The translations under genes were made by a program, and so were the position numbers. From Mesobacterium_A hydrothermale (GTDB lineage Bacteria > Pseudomonadota > Alphaproteobacteria > Rhodobacterales > Rhodobacteraceae), in the NCBI RefSeq assembly GCF_035818635.1, contig NZ_JAYLLH010000027.1, forward strand, positions 1 through 60,451: DNA of 60,451 bases, written 5' to 3'. The notes below the pieces were generated by a model. The model worked only from the letters and a program-made list of their open reading frames with translations. It was not told the origin of the DNA and did not search any database. Below are positions 7,168-15,841 of this stretch, piece after piece (the first letter of the stretch is position 1; each line of letters starts with the position of its first letter).

Positions 7168-9999
7168 TTATTCCGCCGCCTCGGCGTAATCGCTCATCGG
7201 CGGGCAGGTGCAGACCAGGTGGCGGTCGCCATAGGCGTTGTCGACCCGGTTGACCGGCGGCCAATACTTGTCGACCCGGAACGCCCCGGGCGGGAAACAC
7301 CCCTGTTCACGGCTGTAGGGCCGATCCCAGTCTTTCACGAGGTCTTCCATCGTGTGCGGCGCATTCTTCAGCGGGTTGTTTTCCGCATCCATCCGGCCCT
7401 CTTCGATGGCGCGGATTTCTTCGCGGATGGCCAGCATCGCGTCGCAGAACCGGTCCAGTTCGGCCTTGGTCTCCGACTCGGTCGGTTCGATCATCAGCGT
7501 GCCGGCCACTGGCCAGCTCATCGTGGGCGCGTGGAAACCGCAGTCGATCAGGCGTTTCGCGATGTCATCCACGGTGACGCCCGCACTGTCGGCATAGGGG
7601 CGAGTGTCGATGATGCATTCATGCGCCACGCGGCCGTTCTGACCTTTGTAAAGCACGTCATACGCACCCTCCAACCGCTTGGCGATGTAGTTGGCGTTCA
7701 GGATGGCAACGCGTGTCGCCTGTGTCAGCCCCTCGCCCCCCATCATCAGAATATAGGCCCAGGAAATCGGCAGGATCGATGCCGAACCGAACGGCGCCGC
7801 GCTGACCGCGCCGGATTTTTCCGGCAGGTGCGGCACAAGGTGCGCCTTGACCCCGATGGGCCCCATGCCGGGGCCGCCCCCGCCATGCGGGATGGCAAAG
7901 GTCTTGTGCAGGTTCAGGTGGCTGACATCGCCGCCCAGATCGCCGGGACGCGACAGGCCGACCATGGCGTTCATGTTGGCCCCGTCGATATAGACCTGCC
8001 CGCCGTGCTCATGGGTGATCTTGCAGACCTCGATCACGGTCTCTTCGAAAACCCCATGGGTCGAGGGATAGGTGATCATGCAGCCCGCCAGGTCTGCGGA
8101 ATGCTTCTCGGCCTTGGCACGGAAATCCTCGACGTCGATCGAGCCGTTGTCATCGCATTTCACCGCCACGACTTTCCAGCCGACCATCTGGGCCGACGCC
8201 GGGTTGGTGCCGTGGGCGTTGACCGGGATCAGGCAGACGTTGCGGTGCCCTTCGCCGCGCGCCTTGTGGTAATCCGCGATGGTCAGCAGACCGGCATATT
8301 CCCCCTGCGCGCCCGAATTCGGCTGCATCGAGAAATCGTCGTAGCCGGTGATCTGGCACAGCTTGGCCGACAGGTCGGCGATCAGCTCGGCATAGCCATT
8401 GGCCTGATCGGCCGGGGCATAGGGGTGCAGGTTGGCGAATTCCGGCCAGCTGATCGGCATCATCTCTGCCGCCGAATTCAGCTTCATCGTGCAGGACCCC
8501 AACGGGATCATCGCGCGGTCCAGCGCAAGGTCGCGGTCGGCCAGACGACGCATGTAGCGCATCATCTCGGTTTCGGCCCGGTTCATGTGGAACACGTCGT
8601 GCTGCAGATAGTCCGAGGTGCGGATCAACGCCTCTGGCAGGCGATATTCCGGGGTGAAATCGTCATCCTTGCGCAGCAGGCCAAAGGCGCGCCAGACCGA
8701 CTCGATGGTTTCGGGACGGGTGCGTTCGTCCAGCGTGATGCCGACCTTGGTCTTGCCGACGCGGCGCAGGTTGATGCCCTGCTGAACGGCGGCTTGCAGC
8801 ACGCCCCGCTGCAACAGGCCGACATCGACGGTGATCGTGTCGAAGAAGTCCTTCGGCTCGACCTTGAAGCCCGCCGCTTCCAGCCCCTTGGCCAGACGCG
8901 CGGTCTTGCGGTGGATGCGCTGTGCAATGGCACGCAGGCCCTTGGGGCCGTGGAAAACGGCATAGAACGACGCCATGACCGCCAGCAGCGCCTGCGCGGT
9001 GCAGACGTTCGACGTGGCCTTTTCGCGGCGAATGTGCTGTTCGCGGGTTTGCAGCGACAGGCGGTAGGCGCGGTTGCCGTGGCTGTCGATGGAAATGCCC
9101 ACGATCCGGCCCGGCATGGCACGCTTGTAGTCGTCCTTGGTCGCCATGTAGGCGGCGTGCGGGCCGCCGTTGCCGACCGGAACGCCGAAGCGCTGGGTGG
9201 ATCCCACGGCGATATCGGCCCCCATCGCGCCCGGTTCCTTCAGCAGACACAGCGCCATGGGATCGGCGCTGACAATCGCGATGGCCTTGGCGGCGTGCAG
9301 CGCGGCGATCACCTCGGTGAAATCGCGCACATGGCCATGGGTGCCGGGATACTGGAAGATCGCGCCAAACACGGCGTCGGCTTGCAGATCGTCTGGGCTG
9401 CCGACAATCACCTCGATCCCCAGCGGCGCGGCACGGGTCTTCATCACGGCGATGTTCTGCGGGTGGCAATTCTCATCGACGAAGAACGCCTTGGCCTTCG
9501 ACTTGGCCACACGCTGCGCCATGGTCATCGCCTCGGCGCAGGCGGTGGATTCATCCAGCAGCGAGGCATTGGCGATCTCGAGCCCGGTCAGGTCGGAAAT
9601 CATCGTCTGGAAGTTCAGCAGCGCCTCGAGCCGACCCTGGCTGATTTCCGGCTGGTAGGGCGTATAGGCTGTGTACCACGCCGGGTTTTCCAGGATGTTG
9701 CGCTGGATTGCCGGCGGTGTGACCGTGCCGTGATAGCCCATCCCGATGAGCGAGGTCATGACCTTGTTCTTCTGCGCGGTCTTGCGCATGAAATACAGCA
9801 GTTCGCTTTCCGACATGGCCTTGCCCATCTTCAGCGGCTCGGCCTGGCGAATGGACTTCGGCACGGTCTGGTCAATCAGTTCGTCCAGCCCCGACACGCC
9901 CAGCACCTTGAACATCTGGTCCATTTCGGCAGGCGACGGGCCGATGTGGCGGCGGTTGGCAAAGTCGTATGGAAGGTAGTCGGTCGGAGTATATGCCAT
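7168..9999 (-). CDS. gcvP: glycine dehydrogenase (decarboxylating), P protein
   Basis: This 943-residue protein is a full-length single-chain P protein, not the two-gene type. It decarboxylates glycine with PLP and passes the aminomethyl group to lipoyl-GcvH. The PLP lysine is Lys699 in NLHKTF, followed by the glycine-rich PHGGGGPGMGPIGV. The N-terminal half is the non-catalytic copy of the same fold. It is the last gene of the leftward gcvT - gcvH - VOC - gcvP operon, starting 3 bases after the VOC gene, and so falls under the glycine riboswitch. A terminator follows at 7136-7163. Confidence 0.97.
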   Translation of the reverse strand: MAYTPTDYLPYDFANRRHIGPSPAEMDQMFKVLGVSGLDELIDQTVPKSIRQAEPLKMGKAMSESELLYFMRKTAQKNKVMTSLIGMGYHGTVTPPAIQRNILENPAWYTAYTPYQPEISQGRLEALLNFQTMISDLTGLEIANASLLDESTACAEAMTMAQRVAKSKAKAFFVDENCHPQNIAVMKTRAAPLGIEVIVGSPDDLQADAVFGAIFQYPGTHGHVRDFTEVIAALHAAKAIAIVSADPMALCLLKEPGAMGADIAVGSTQRFGVPVGNGGPHAAYMATKDDYKRAMPGRIVGISIDSHGNRAYRLSLQTREQHIRREKATSNVCTAQALLAVMASFYAVFHGPKGLRAIAQRIHRKTARLAKGLEAAGFKVEPKDFFDTITVDVGLLQRGVLQAAVQQGINLRRVGKTKVGITLDERTRPETIESVWRAFGLLRKDDDFTPEYRLPEALIRTSDYLQHDVFHMNRAETEMMRYMRRLADRDLALDRAMIPLGSCTMKLNSAAEMMPISWPEFANLHPYAPADQANGYAELIADLSAKLCQITGYDDFSMQPNSGAQGEYAGLLTIADYHKARGEGHRNVCLIPVNAHGTNPASAQMVGWKVVAVKCDDNGSIDVEDFRAKAEKHSADLAGCMITYPSTHGVFEETVIEVCKITHEHGGQVYIDGANMNAMVGLSRPGDLGGDVSHLNLHKTFAIPHGGGGPGMGPIGVKAHLVPHLPEKSGAVSAAPFGSASILPISWAYILMMGGEGLTQATRVAILNANYIAKRLEGAYDVLYKGQNGRVAHECIIDTRPYADSAGVTVDDIAKRLIDCGFHAPTMSWPVAGTLMIEPTESETKAELDRFCDAMLAIREEIRAIEEGRMDAENNPLKNAPHTMEDLVKDWDRPYSREQGCFPPGAFRVDKYWPPVNRVDNAYGDRHLVCTCPPMSDYAEAAE

Positions 10000-10002
10000 T
10001 CG

Positions 10003-10356
10003 TCAGGCTCCGCTATGGGTCAGGATATTGATCAGGTTGCCTTCGGGGTCGCGCAGGTAGAACCGGCGCACCCCCCAGATTTCTTCGACGGGCCCATAGA
10101 CGATGTCGGCCCCGATCAGCAGCGCCCGGGCGTGCGCCTCGTCAAGGTCGTCAACCTCGACCGAGATGGCGGGGATGTCGGTGCCTGCGCCGCCTTCTGC
10201 CGCAAGATTCAGCTGCGTGGTCTGGGTCGATCCGGCCAGCGTCACGATAAACCCGCCGTCCATCACCGTTTCAATACCGAAGATCTGGCAATAGAACGCG
10301 GCAAGCGCCTGCGGATCGCGGGCGGGCAGGTTGGGAACGATACGCCGGATGCCCAT
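10003..10356 (-). CDS. VOC (glyoxalase/bleomycin resistance) family protein inside the gcv operon
   Basis: This is a 117-residue single-module vicinal-oxygen-chelate protein. It shows the usual beta-alpha-beta-beta-beta pattern: an N-terminal strand and helix (ARDPQALAAFYCQIFG), central strands, and the C-terminal FYLRDPEGNLINIL strand that normally supplies a metal ligand (here Glu in DPEGN). The first-strand metal position is an Asn (VPNLPARD), so metal binding is uncertain. One base separates its ATG from the gcvH stop and 3 bases separate its stop from the gcvP start, so it is co-transcribed with glycine cleavage genes. Its substrate is unknown; handling a reactive C1 or aldehyde by-product is possible but is only inferred. 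Confidence 0.85.
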   Translation of the reverse strand: MGIRRIVPNLPARDPQALAAFYCQIFGIETVMDGGFIVTLAGSTQTTQLNLAAEGGAGTDIPAISVEVDDLDEAHARALLIGADIVYGPVEEIWGVRRFYLRDPEGNLINILTHSGA

Positions 10357-10357
10357 A

Positions 10358-10717
10358 TCAGCCGATGAAGTCCTTGTAGGCGGCTTCGTCCATCAGCTCG
10401 TCCATGGCCGACATGTCCTCGATCTTCATCTTGAAGAACCAGGCTTCGCCTTCGGGGTCTTCGTTGACCTTGCCGGGATCGTCGACGATGGCTTCGTTCA
10501 CTTCGACGATCTCTCCGTCCAGCGGAGCAAGGATGTCAGACGCGGCTTTGACCGATTCGATCACCACGACCTCGTCATCCTTGCTGACGGTGGTGCCGGC
10601 ATCGGGCAGTTCCACGAACACCACGTCGCCCAGTTGTTCAGCGGCGTGGGCGGTGATGCCGACCACCACCACGTCACCTTCGACGCGCAGCCATTCATGT
10701 TCTTCGGTGAATTTCAT
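10358..10717 (-). CDS. gcvH: glycine cleavage system H protein
   Basis: The protein has 119 residues. This lipoyl carrier shuttles the aminomethyl group from GcvP to GcvT and is reoxidised by dihydrolipoyl dehydrogenase, which is not in this window. The lipoylated residue is Lys57 in ESVKAAS. The C-terminal DEAAYKDFIG is typical of the family. The ATG at 10717 was chosen because AGGAGAGC lies just upstream; a longer frame has no family match in its extension. It lies 19 bases after gcvT. Confidence 0.97.
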   Translation of the reverse strand: MKFTEEHEWLRVEGDVVVVGITAHAAEQLGDVVFVELPDAGTTVSKDDEVVVIESVKAASDILAPLDGEIVEVNEAIVDDPGKVNEDPEGEAWFFKMKIEDMSAMDELMDEAAYKDFIG

Positions 10718-10736
10718 TTTTAGCTCTCCTGCTGGA

Positions 10737-11855
10737 TTATCGTTTGAAGCCGGCGGGAACGAAGGGCAGTGCCGCCACGCGGACCGGCAACCGTTTGCCC
10801 CGAACTTCGCCGAAAAGAACCGTATCAGGCGCGGACTGCGCCGTCGCCACATATCCCATCGCAACCGGTGCGCCGACTGTCGGACCAAAGCCGCCAGAGG
10901 TCACGGTGCCGACCGCGTCGCCACCTTCGGCGGCGGCGAACAGCGGCGTGCCCTCGCGCATCGGAGCGCGGCCTTCGGGACGCAGGCCGACACGCTTGCG
11001 CGCAGCACCGTCTGCCAGTTCCGAAAGGATGCGGGACGCGCCGGGAAAGTCGCCTTCCCGGGCGCCACCGGTGCGGCGAACCTTCTGAATGGCCCAGGTC
11101 AGCGCGCCTTCGACCGGGCTGGTCGTGGTGTCGATGTCGTGGCCATAAAGGCAAAGACCGGCTTCCAACCGCAGAGAATCGCGCGCGCCAAGGCCGATCG
11201 GTTCCACGTCTTCATGGTCCAGCAACACCTGAGCCAGCGCGACCGCGGCCCCGTCGGGCACCGAGATTTCATAGCCATCCTCGCCGGTATAGCCCGACCG
11301 CGATACCCAGCAGTCCACCCCGTTCAGATCGACCGTCGCCACATCCATGAACCGCATGTCGCGCACGGCGGGGTTCAGCGTTGCCAGCACGTCCTCGGCC
11401 TTGGGGCCTTGCAGCGCCAGCAGCGCGCGGGTGTCCAGCATCTCGACCGTGATGCCCTGCGGTTCAAACGCCGCTTTCATCCGGGCCAGATCGGTATCCT
11501 TGCACGCGGCGTTGACCACGACGAACAGGTGATCACCGCGGTTGGCGAACATCAGGTCATCCTCGATCCCGCCGGACTCGTTGGTGAAGAAACCATAGCG
11601 CTGCCGCCCCTCGGCCAGCCCGACCGCATCTACGGGCACCAGTGTTTCCAGCGCCTGCGCCAGGTTCTCGCCGCGCAGGATGACCTGCCCCATGTGACTG
11701 ACATCGAACAGGCCCGCCCTGTCGCGGGTGTGCAGGTGTTCCTTCAACACGCCAAGCGGGTATTGCACCGGCATTTCGTAACCGGCGAACGGCACCATGC
11801 GGGCACCAAGGCCGATGTGCAGGTCATAAAGTGCTGTACGTTTCAGTTCGGACAT
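10737..11855 (-). CDS. gcvT: aminomethyltransferase, glycine cleavage T protein
   Basis: This 372-residue tetrahydrofolate-dependent T protein releases ammonia and makes 5,10-methylene-THF. Recognisable blocks are FDVSHMGQ near residue 46, the SRSGYTGEDGYEI folate-site block near 180, and a GLGARDSLRLEAGLCLYGHD segment characteristic of GcvT. The ATG at 11855 is preceded by a GGGGGCGG ribosome site; the frame extends upstream into the riboswitch, which argues against the longer start. It is the first gene of the operon and sits directly behind the tandem glycine riboswitch. Confidence 0.95.
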   Translation of the reverse strand: MSELKRTALYDLHIGLGARMVPFAGYEMPVQYPLGVLKEHLHTRDRAGLFDVSHMGQVILRGENLAQALETLVPVDAVGLAEGRQRYGFFTNESGGIEDDLMFANRGDHLFVVVNAACKDTDLARMKAAFEPQGITVEMLDTRALLALQGPKAEDVLATLNPAVRDMRFMDVATVDLNGVDCWVSRSGYTGEDGYEISVPDGAAVALAQVLLDHEDVEPIGLGARDSLRLEAGLCLYGHDIDTTTSPVEGALTWAIQKVRRTGGAREGDFPGASRILSELADGAARKRVGLRPEGRAPMREGTPLFAAAEGGDAVGTVTSGGFGPTVGAPVAMGYVATAQSAPDTVLFGEVRGKRLPVRVAALPFVPAGFKR

Positions 11856-11933
11856 GCCGCCCCCGTTTTCCCAAAACCGGGGCCTGTCTTTTGCAGGACC
11901 GCGGCATCCCAGGCGCAAGCTTGCGCCACGAAT

Positions 11934-12090
11934 GCCCCCTCTGTCCTGACGCCTGAGATCGTTATCCCTTCGGCGGATGCAGCAAATGCATCACTCTCCA
12001 GAGTTCTTTTCCCGCGACGGTCCTTTGGCCTGAGAGTTTCCGGGGCGGTTGCTCCTTCGGCACCGGAATGACCCGGTTCTCCCATCGCGG
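11934..12090 (-). promoter_or_regulatory. tandem glycine riboswitch (gcvT type)
   Basis: Read on the minus strand, two glycine aptamers follow one another. The first (about 12090-11992) opens with GGGAGA, has GCCGAAGGAGCAA, then ACTCTCAGGC, AAAGGACC and CTCTGGAGAG. The second (about 11991-11934) has ATCCGCCGAAGGGATAA, GATCTCAGGCG and GGACAGAGGGGGC. These are the conserved core strings of the class. The stretch to the gcvT start includes the 16-base palindrome GGCGCAAGCTTGCGCC at 11912-11927 and a CCTG/CAGG hairpin near 11885-11898, which may form the expression platform. In known members glycine binding turns on the cleavage operon. Confidence 0.93.
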
Positions 12091-12120
12091 ATGGCGCTTT
12101 GGATAGTGGATGTCGGGCGC

Positions 12121-12591
12121 TTAGGCAAGCGCCCTGTTGGACCGGCCGCTGCATTTCACCGGGGTTTCCAGGATGTCCAGAAGCGGGCCGTTTTCGCAGA
12201 CCAGCGCGTCCAGCGTGATCGGATCCAGCGTTTCGTAGAACGCATTCGCCGCGTCGGTCAGCGCGGTACGCAGGCGACAGGCGTCTTTCAGCGGGCAGGT
12301 GTTGTCGACATCGGCAAAGCACTCGGCGATCGGCACCGGCGCTTCGAGCAAGCGGAAAACCTCACCGATCTGGATCTGGTCGGCCGGGCGGGACAGTTCC
12401 AGCCCACCGTTACGGCCGCGCTGCGTATGCAGGTAACCCAGTTGCGCAAGCTGGTTGATGATCTGCGCCAGATGGTTTTCCGATGCGTTGCAGGTCCGGG
12501 CAATCTGGGATTTGGTCACCAGATGACCTTTGTTCGCCGCACAGAACATCAGGACGCGAATGGCAATGTTCGTTCGTTTCGTGACCCGCAC
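12121..12591 (-). CDS. Rrf2 family regulator, NsrR-like
   Basis: This 156-residue protein has the Rrf2 winged-helix at 1-80 and three cysteines in ECF-x6-TCPLKDAC (spacing C-x7-C-x5-C). These match the Fe-S ligand region of NsrR-type nitric oxide sensors (usually C-x4/5-C-x5-C) rather than the IscR pattern. The start is a GTG at 12591 with AGAGGG about 8 bases upstream. It reads towards the gcv operon but is separated from it by the riboswitch. The upstream region carries an FNR-type box and a matching -10. It is likely a repressor responding to NO or Fe-S status; its target genes are not obvious here. Confidence 0.82.
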   Translation of the reverse strand: MRVTKRTNIAIRVLMFCAANKGHLVTKSQIARTCNASENHLAQIINQLAQLGYLHTQRGRNGGLELSRPADQIQIGEVFRLLEAPVPIAECFADVDNTCPLKDACRLRTALTDAANAFYETLDPITLDALVCENGPLLDILETPVKCSGRSNRALA

Positions 12592-12616
12592 GGTAACACC
12601 CTCTTTTCTTTTGCTC

Positions 12617-12665
12617 CGCAGTTTAGATACGCCGCCGATAAATATATATCATTGATGTAAGTCAA
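12617..12665 (-). promoter_or_regulatory. FNR/CRP-type box with -10 for the Rrf2 gene
   Basis: TTGATGTAAGTCAA at 12652-12665 (minus strand TTGACTTACATCAA) matches the FNR consensus TTGAT-N4-ATCAA in 9 of 10 positions. A minus-strand TATCTA at 12629-12624 falls exactly at -12 to -7 if the box is centred at -41.5 from a start at 12617, the class II activator geometry. The same box lies only 6 bases before the start codon of the divergent gene at 12672. Confidence 0.6.
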
Positions 12666-12671
12666 ACCTGA

Positions 12672-13247
12672 ATGGTCCAGAACATGCAGCATGCTTATTT
12701 TTTCGGGTACGGGTCGCTTGTGAACCGCGGAACCCACGCCTTTGACCCCGCGCACAAGGCCCGGTGCCATGGCTGGCGGCGGGCCTGGCGCTTTACCGAT
12801 CTGCGTGACGTGTCGTTCCTGACGGTGATTCGCGACCCCGCTTGCGCCATTGACGGGCTCATGGCCGGGGTCCCGCACGAAGACTGGGACGCACTGGACC
12901 AACGCGAACACGCCTATGACCGCCTGCCCGCCGCGCACAGTGTCGTGCACGATGCCGGGCCGGACCTGGACATCGCCATCTATGCCATCGCGCCCGACCG
13001 GCTGAATATGCCCGACGAGCATCACCCTGTCCTGCTCAGCTATGTCGACGTGGTGGTTCAGGGCTACCTGAAGGAATACGGTGCAGCGGGGGCCGAACAT
13101 TTCTTTGACACCACAACCGGGTGGGAAGCGCCGATCCTGGATGACCGGGCCACACCACGCTATCCCCGCGCGCAACGTCTGTCGGATGCCGAACGCGCAG
13201 TGGTCGATGCCGGGCTGGCGCGCATGGGCAGCAAGGTGTTCGTCTGA
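12672..13247 (+). CDS. gamma-glutamylcyclotransferase family protein
   Basis: This 191-residue protein has the GGCT/AIG2-like fold signature FFGYGSLV near residue 10 and an acidic EHAYDRLP segment near residue 78, where the general acid is expected (Glu in DQREHAYDR). Such enzymes release 5-oxoproline from gamma-glutamyl peptides. The first ATG (12672) or the one at 12684 could be used; neither has a strong ribosome site. It is divergent from the NsrR-like regulator and 1 base overlaps the following DUF2254 gene (TGATG), so the two are coupled. The exact substrate is unknown. Confidence 0.78.
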   Translation: MVQNMQHAYFFGYGSLVNRGTHAFDPAHKARCHGWRRAWRFTDLRDVSFLTVIRDPACAIDGLMAGVPHEDWDALDQREHAYDRLPAAHSVVHDAGPDLDIAIYAIAPDRLNMPDEHHPVLLSYVDVVVQGYLKEYGAAGAEHFFDTTTGWEAPILDDRATPRYPRAQRLSDAERAVVDAGLARMGSKVFV

Positions 13248-14461
13248 TGCTGTCCAAGTCCCTCATGCTGGTCCTGCGGCTGTGGCATACGCTGGCAGTG
13301 AGGGTGCTTCTGCTGGCTGTACTGGCGCTGCTGGCAGTGGTTCTTGCACCGGTCCTGGAACCGGTCATTCCCAAAACGCTGCGCGACCGGTTCAACCAGC
13401 AAGCGGTGCTGCCGATCCTGACGATCCTGGCGTCGTCGATGCTGGCGGTGACGACGTTTTCGCTTGGCGTCATGGTGCAGGCGTTTCGCGCCGCGTCGTC
13501 ACAAGCGACGCCGCGGGCGTATCGCATCCTGATTGCCGATCCGACCACGCAGAACGTGCTGGCCACCTTCACCGGCGCCTTCCTGTTTGCGCTTTCGGCC
13601 ATCGTGATGTTCCGGGCCGGCTACTATGGCAGTGCCGCCTCTGTCGTGGTCTTCGCGCTGACGGTCTTTGCCATCGCCGGGATCATCGTGGCAATCCTGC
13701 GCTGGATCGACCACCTCAGCCGCCTGGGCAGCATGGATCACACCCTGCACATGGCCGAAGAAGCCGCCCGCGCGCCCCTGACGGCGGTGATTGCCCAGCC
13801 CTGTCTGGGTGGCGTCGCGCAAAGCCGCATCCCTGAAACCGCCAAGCCGGTGAAGACCATTCGCGCCGGCTATGTCCAGTTCATCGATATCAAGCGGCTT
13901 CAGGCGCTGATGGAAGCGCACGATGCCCGGTTTCACCTGCGCCAGACCCCCGGCGACTATGTGATGCCCGGGGCGGTGCTGGGCCTGACCGACACCGACG
14001 CTGTCGACACCCAGGCGATCTGCGCCTGTTTCACGCTGGGCAAGACACGGTCGATGGAACAGGACGCCCGCTTTGGCTTGCTTGTGCTGAACGAAATCGG
14101 CACCCGCGCGCTATCGTCCGGCGTAAACGACCCTGGCACGGCCATCGACGTGATCCACCGCATGACCGCGCTGCTGTTGGAAGCCGGGGGCCCCAAGGAC
14201 AACGCCCCGCTGTTCGACCGCGTGACCGTGCCGCCGCTGCAAGCGCGGTCGCTGATCGAAGACGGCTATTTCGCGATGATCCGCTGCGGCGCCAACCAGC
14301 GCGAAGTCGTGGACAACCTTCTGTCGGCCCTGACGGCGCTGGCGCACGGCGGCTGGGACGACCTGTCTCGTGCGGCAGACGACGCCCGCAACTATGCGCT
14401 GTCGCATGCCCGCGCGGCGCTGCGGGTTCAGCAAGACAAGGACTGGCTCGAGCGCCAATGA
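13247..14461 (+). CDS. DUF2254 membrane protein
   Basis: This 404-residue inner-membrane protein has four predicted helices in the first half (about 15-40, 58-82, 105-124, 128-150) and a long soluble C-terminal half. The central motif TFSLGVMVQAFRAASSQATPR is characteristic of DUF2254, as is the C-terminal block with SGVNDPGTAIDVI. The function of the family is not established. The start overlaps the stop of the gamma-glutamylcyclotransferase gene, and a hairpin terminator follows the stop. Confidence 0.85.
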   Translation: MLSKSLMLVLRLWHTLAVRVLLLAVLALLAVVLAPVLEPVIPKTLRDRFNQQAVLPILTILASSMLAVTTFSLGVMVQAFRAASSQATPRAYRILIADPTTQNVLATFTGAFLFALSAIVMFRAGYYGSAASVVVFALTVFAIAGIIVAILRWIDHLSRLGSMDHTLHMAEEAARAPLTAVIAQPCLGGVAQSRIPETAKPVKTIRAGYVQFIDIKRLQALMEAHDARFHLRQTPGDYVMPGAVLGLTDTDAVDTQAICACFTLGKTRSMEQDARFGLLVLNEIGTRALSSGVNDPGTAIDVIHRMTALLLEAGGPKDNAPLFDRVTVPPLQARSLIEDGYFAMIRCGANQREVVDNLLSALTALAHGGWDDLSRAADDARNYALSHARAALRVQQDKDWLERQ

Positions 14462-14479
14462 CCCCGGACAGGCCCGGGG
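14462..14479. terminator. hairpin between DUF2254 and gltX
   Basis: CCCCGG-ACAGGC-CCGGGG starts directly after the DUF2254 stop and lies between convergent genes. There is no long T tract, so the strength is uncertain. Confidence 0.5.
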
Positions 14480-14488
14480 CCAACCGTC

Positions 14489-15814
14489 TCATCCTTTGGC
14501 GCGTACAACCTCGATCAGTTGCATCACATCCGACATGTCGGGCCCACTGGCCTGGCCCGTCACCGCCTTGCGCAGCGGCATGAACAGACCCTTGCCCTTG
14601 CGGCCGGTCGCGTCTTTCACCGCCGAAGTCCAGGCTTTCCAGGTGTCGGCGGTATAGGGCGCATCGGGCAGCAGGGTCATGGCCTGTGCGATAAACGCGC
14701 GGTCCTCGTCGTCGATCAGCGGCTCTGCCCCGTTCTTGAACAGGTCCCACCAGCCGGCCAGATCGCGGCGGGTGGTGATGTTTTCGCGGGTGACTTTCCA
14801 GAACAGTTCGGCCTTGTCGGCGGGCACGCCCAGCGCGGCGATTTCGTCCGCGATGGCCTCGAACGGCAGTTCGTGCAGTTTCTTGGCGGTCAGCGGGTAC
14901 AAATCCTGCACGTCGAACTTGGTCGGGGCTGCACCGAATTGCGCGGTGTCGAACCCCTCGGCGATTTCGTCCAGCGACAGGCGCAGTTCCACCGGCTGGC
15001 TCGACCCAAGGCGTGCCATCAGGCTCAACAGGGCCTCGGGTTCGATCCCGGCCTCGCGCAGGTCGCGCAGGGCCAGCGTGCCCAGGCGTTTCGACAGCGA
15101 TTCCCCCTGCGGCCCGGTCAGCAACGAATGGTGTGCAAAGGACGGCGGGGTGCCACCCAACGCGCGGATGATCTGGATCTGGGTCGCGGTGTTGGTCACA
15201 TGGTCCGACCCGCGCACCACGTTCGTCACCCCCATTTCCACATCGTCGACAACCGATGCCAGCGTATACAGGAACTGCCCGTCTGCCTTGATCAGCACCG
15301 GGTCGGACACCGAGGCCGCGTCGATCGAAATGTCGCCCAGGATACCGTCGGTCCAGTCGATCCGCTCCTGATCCAGCAGGAAGCGCCAGACGCCATTGCC
15401 GCGCTCCGCACGCAACCTGGCCTTTTCCTCATCGGACAGCGCCAGCGCCGCACGGTCATAGACCGGCGGCTTGCCCATGTTCAGCTGTTTCTTGCGCTTG
15501 AGGTCCAGTTCCACCGGGGTCTCGAACGCCTCATAGAACCGGCCCATGTCGCGCAGGCGTTGTGCCGCGTCCTCGTACCGGTCCAGACGCTCCGACTGCC
15601 GCTCCATCCGGTCCCAGGTCAGGCCCAGCCATTCCAGGTCTTGCTGGATCGCATCGACATATTCCTGCTTCGACCGCTCGGGGTCGGTGTCGTCGATGCG
15701 CAGGATGAACTGCCCCCCGGCCTTGCGGGCCAGCAGATAGTTGAACAGCGCGGTGCGCAGGTTGCCGACATGGATATAGCCGGTGGGCGACGGGGCGAAA
15801 CGGGTGACGGTCAT
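14489..15814 (-). CDS. gltX: glutamyl-tRNA synthetase
   Basis: This 441-residue class I aminoacyl-tRNA synthetase charges tRNA-Glu. The HIGH-type motif is HVGN at 15-18 in APSPTGYIHVGNLRTAL, and the KMSKS-type motif is ESLSKRLG near residue 240. IDDTDPERS near 41 and RGSDHVTNT near 200 complete the ATP/Glu site. At 441 residues it is on the short side. Alphaproteobacteria commonly carry two GluRS genes, one of which handles tRNA-Gln by misacylation followed by GatCAB. Which of the two this is cannot be decided from one copy. Confidence 0.95.
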   Translation of the reverse strand: MTVTRFAPSPTGYIHVGNLRTALFNYLLARKAGGQFILRIDDTDPERSKQEYVDAIQQDLEWLGLTWDRMERQSERLDRYEDAAQRLRDMGRFYEAFETPVELDLKRKKQLNMGKPPVYDRAALALSDEEKARLRAERGNGVWRFLLDQERIDWTDGILGDISIDAASVSDPVLIKADGQFLYTLASVVDDVEMGVTNVVRGSDHVTNTATQIQIIRALGGTPPSFAHHSLLTGPQGESLSKRLGTLALRDLREAGIEPEALLSLMARLGSSQPVELRLSLDEIAEGFDTAQFGAAPTKFDVQDLYPLTAKKLHELPFEAIADEIAALGVPADKAELFWKVTRENITTRRDLAGWWDLFKNGAEPLIDDEDRAFIAQAMTLLPDAPYTADTWKAWTSAVKDATGRKGKGLFMPLRKAVTGQASGPDMSDVMQLIEVVRAKG

Positions 15815-15841
15815 CGGGGTTCTCCTGTTGCGCGGGGCATT

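Noticed and set aside
7132..10368. A 1078-codon open frame on the plus strand opposite gcvP and the VOC gene
   Set aside because: It is a by-product of high-GC codon use in gcvP on the other strand. Its translation is rich in Arg, His and Asp with no recognisable domain, while the minus strand has clear enzyme motifs.
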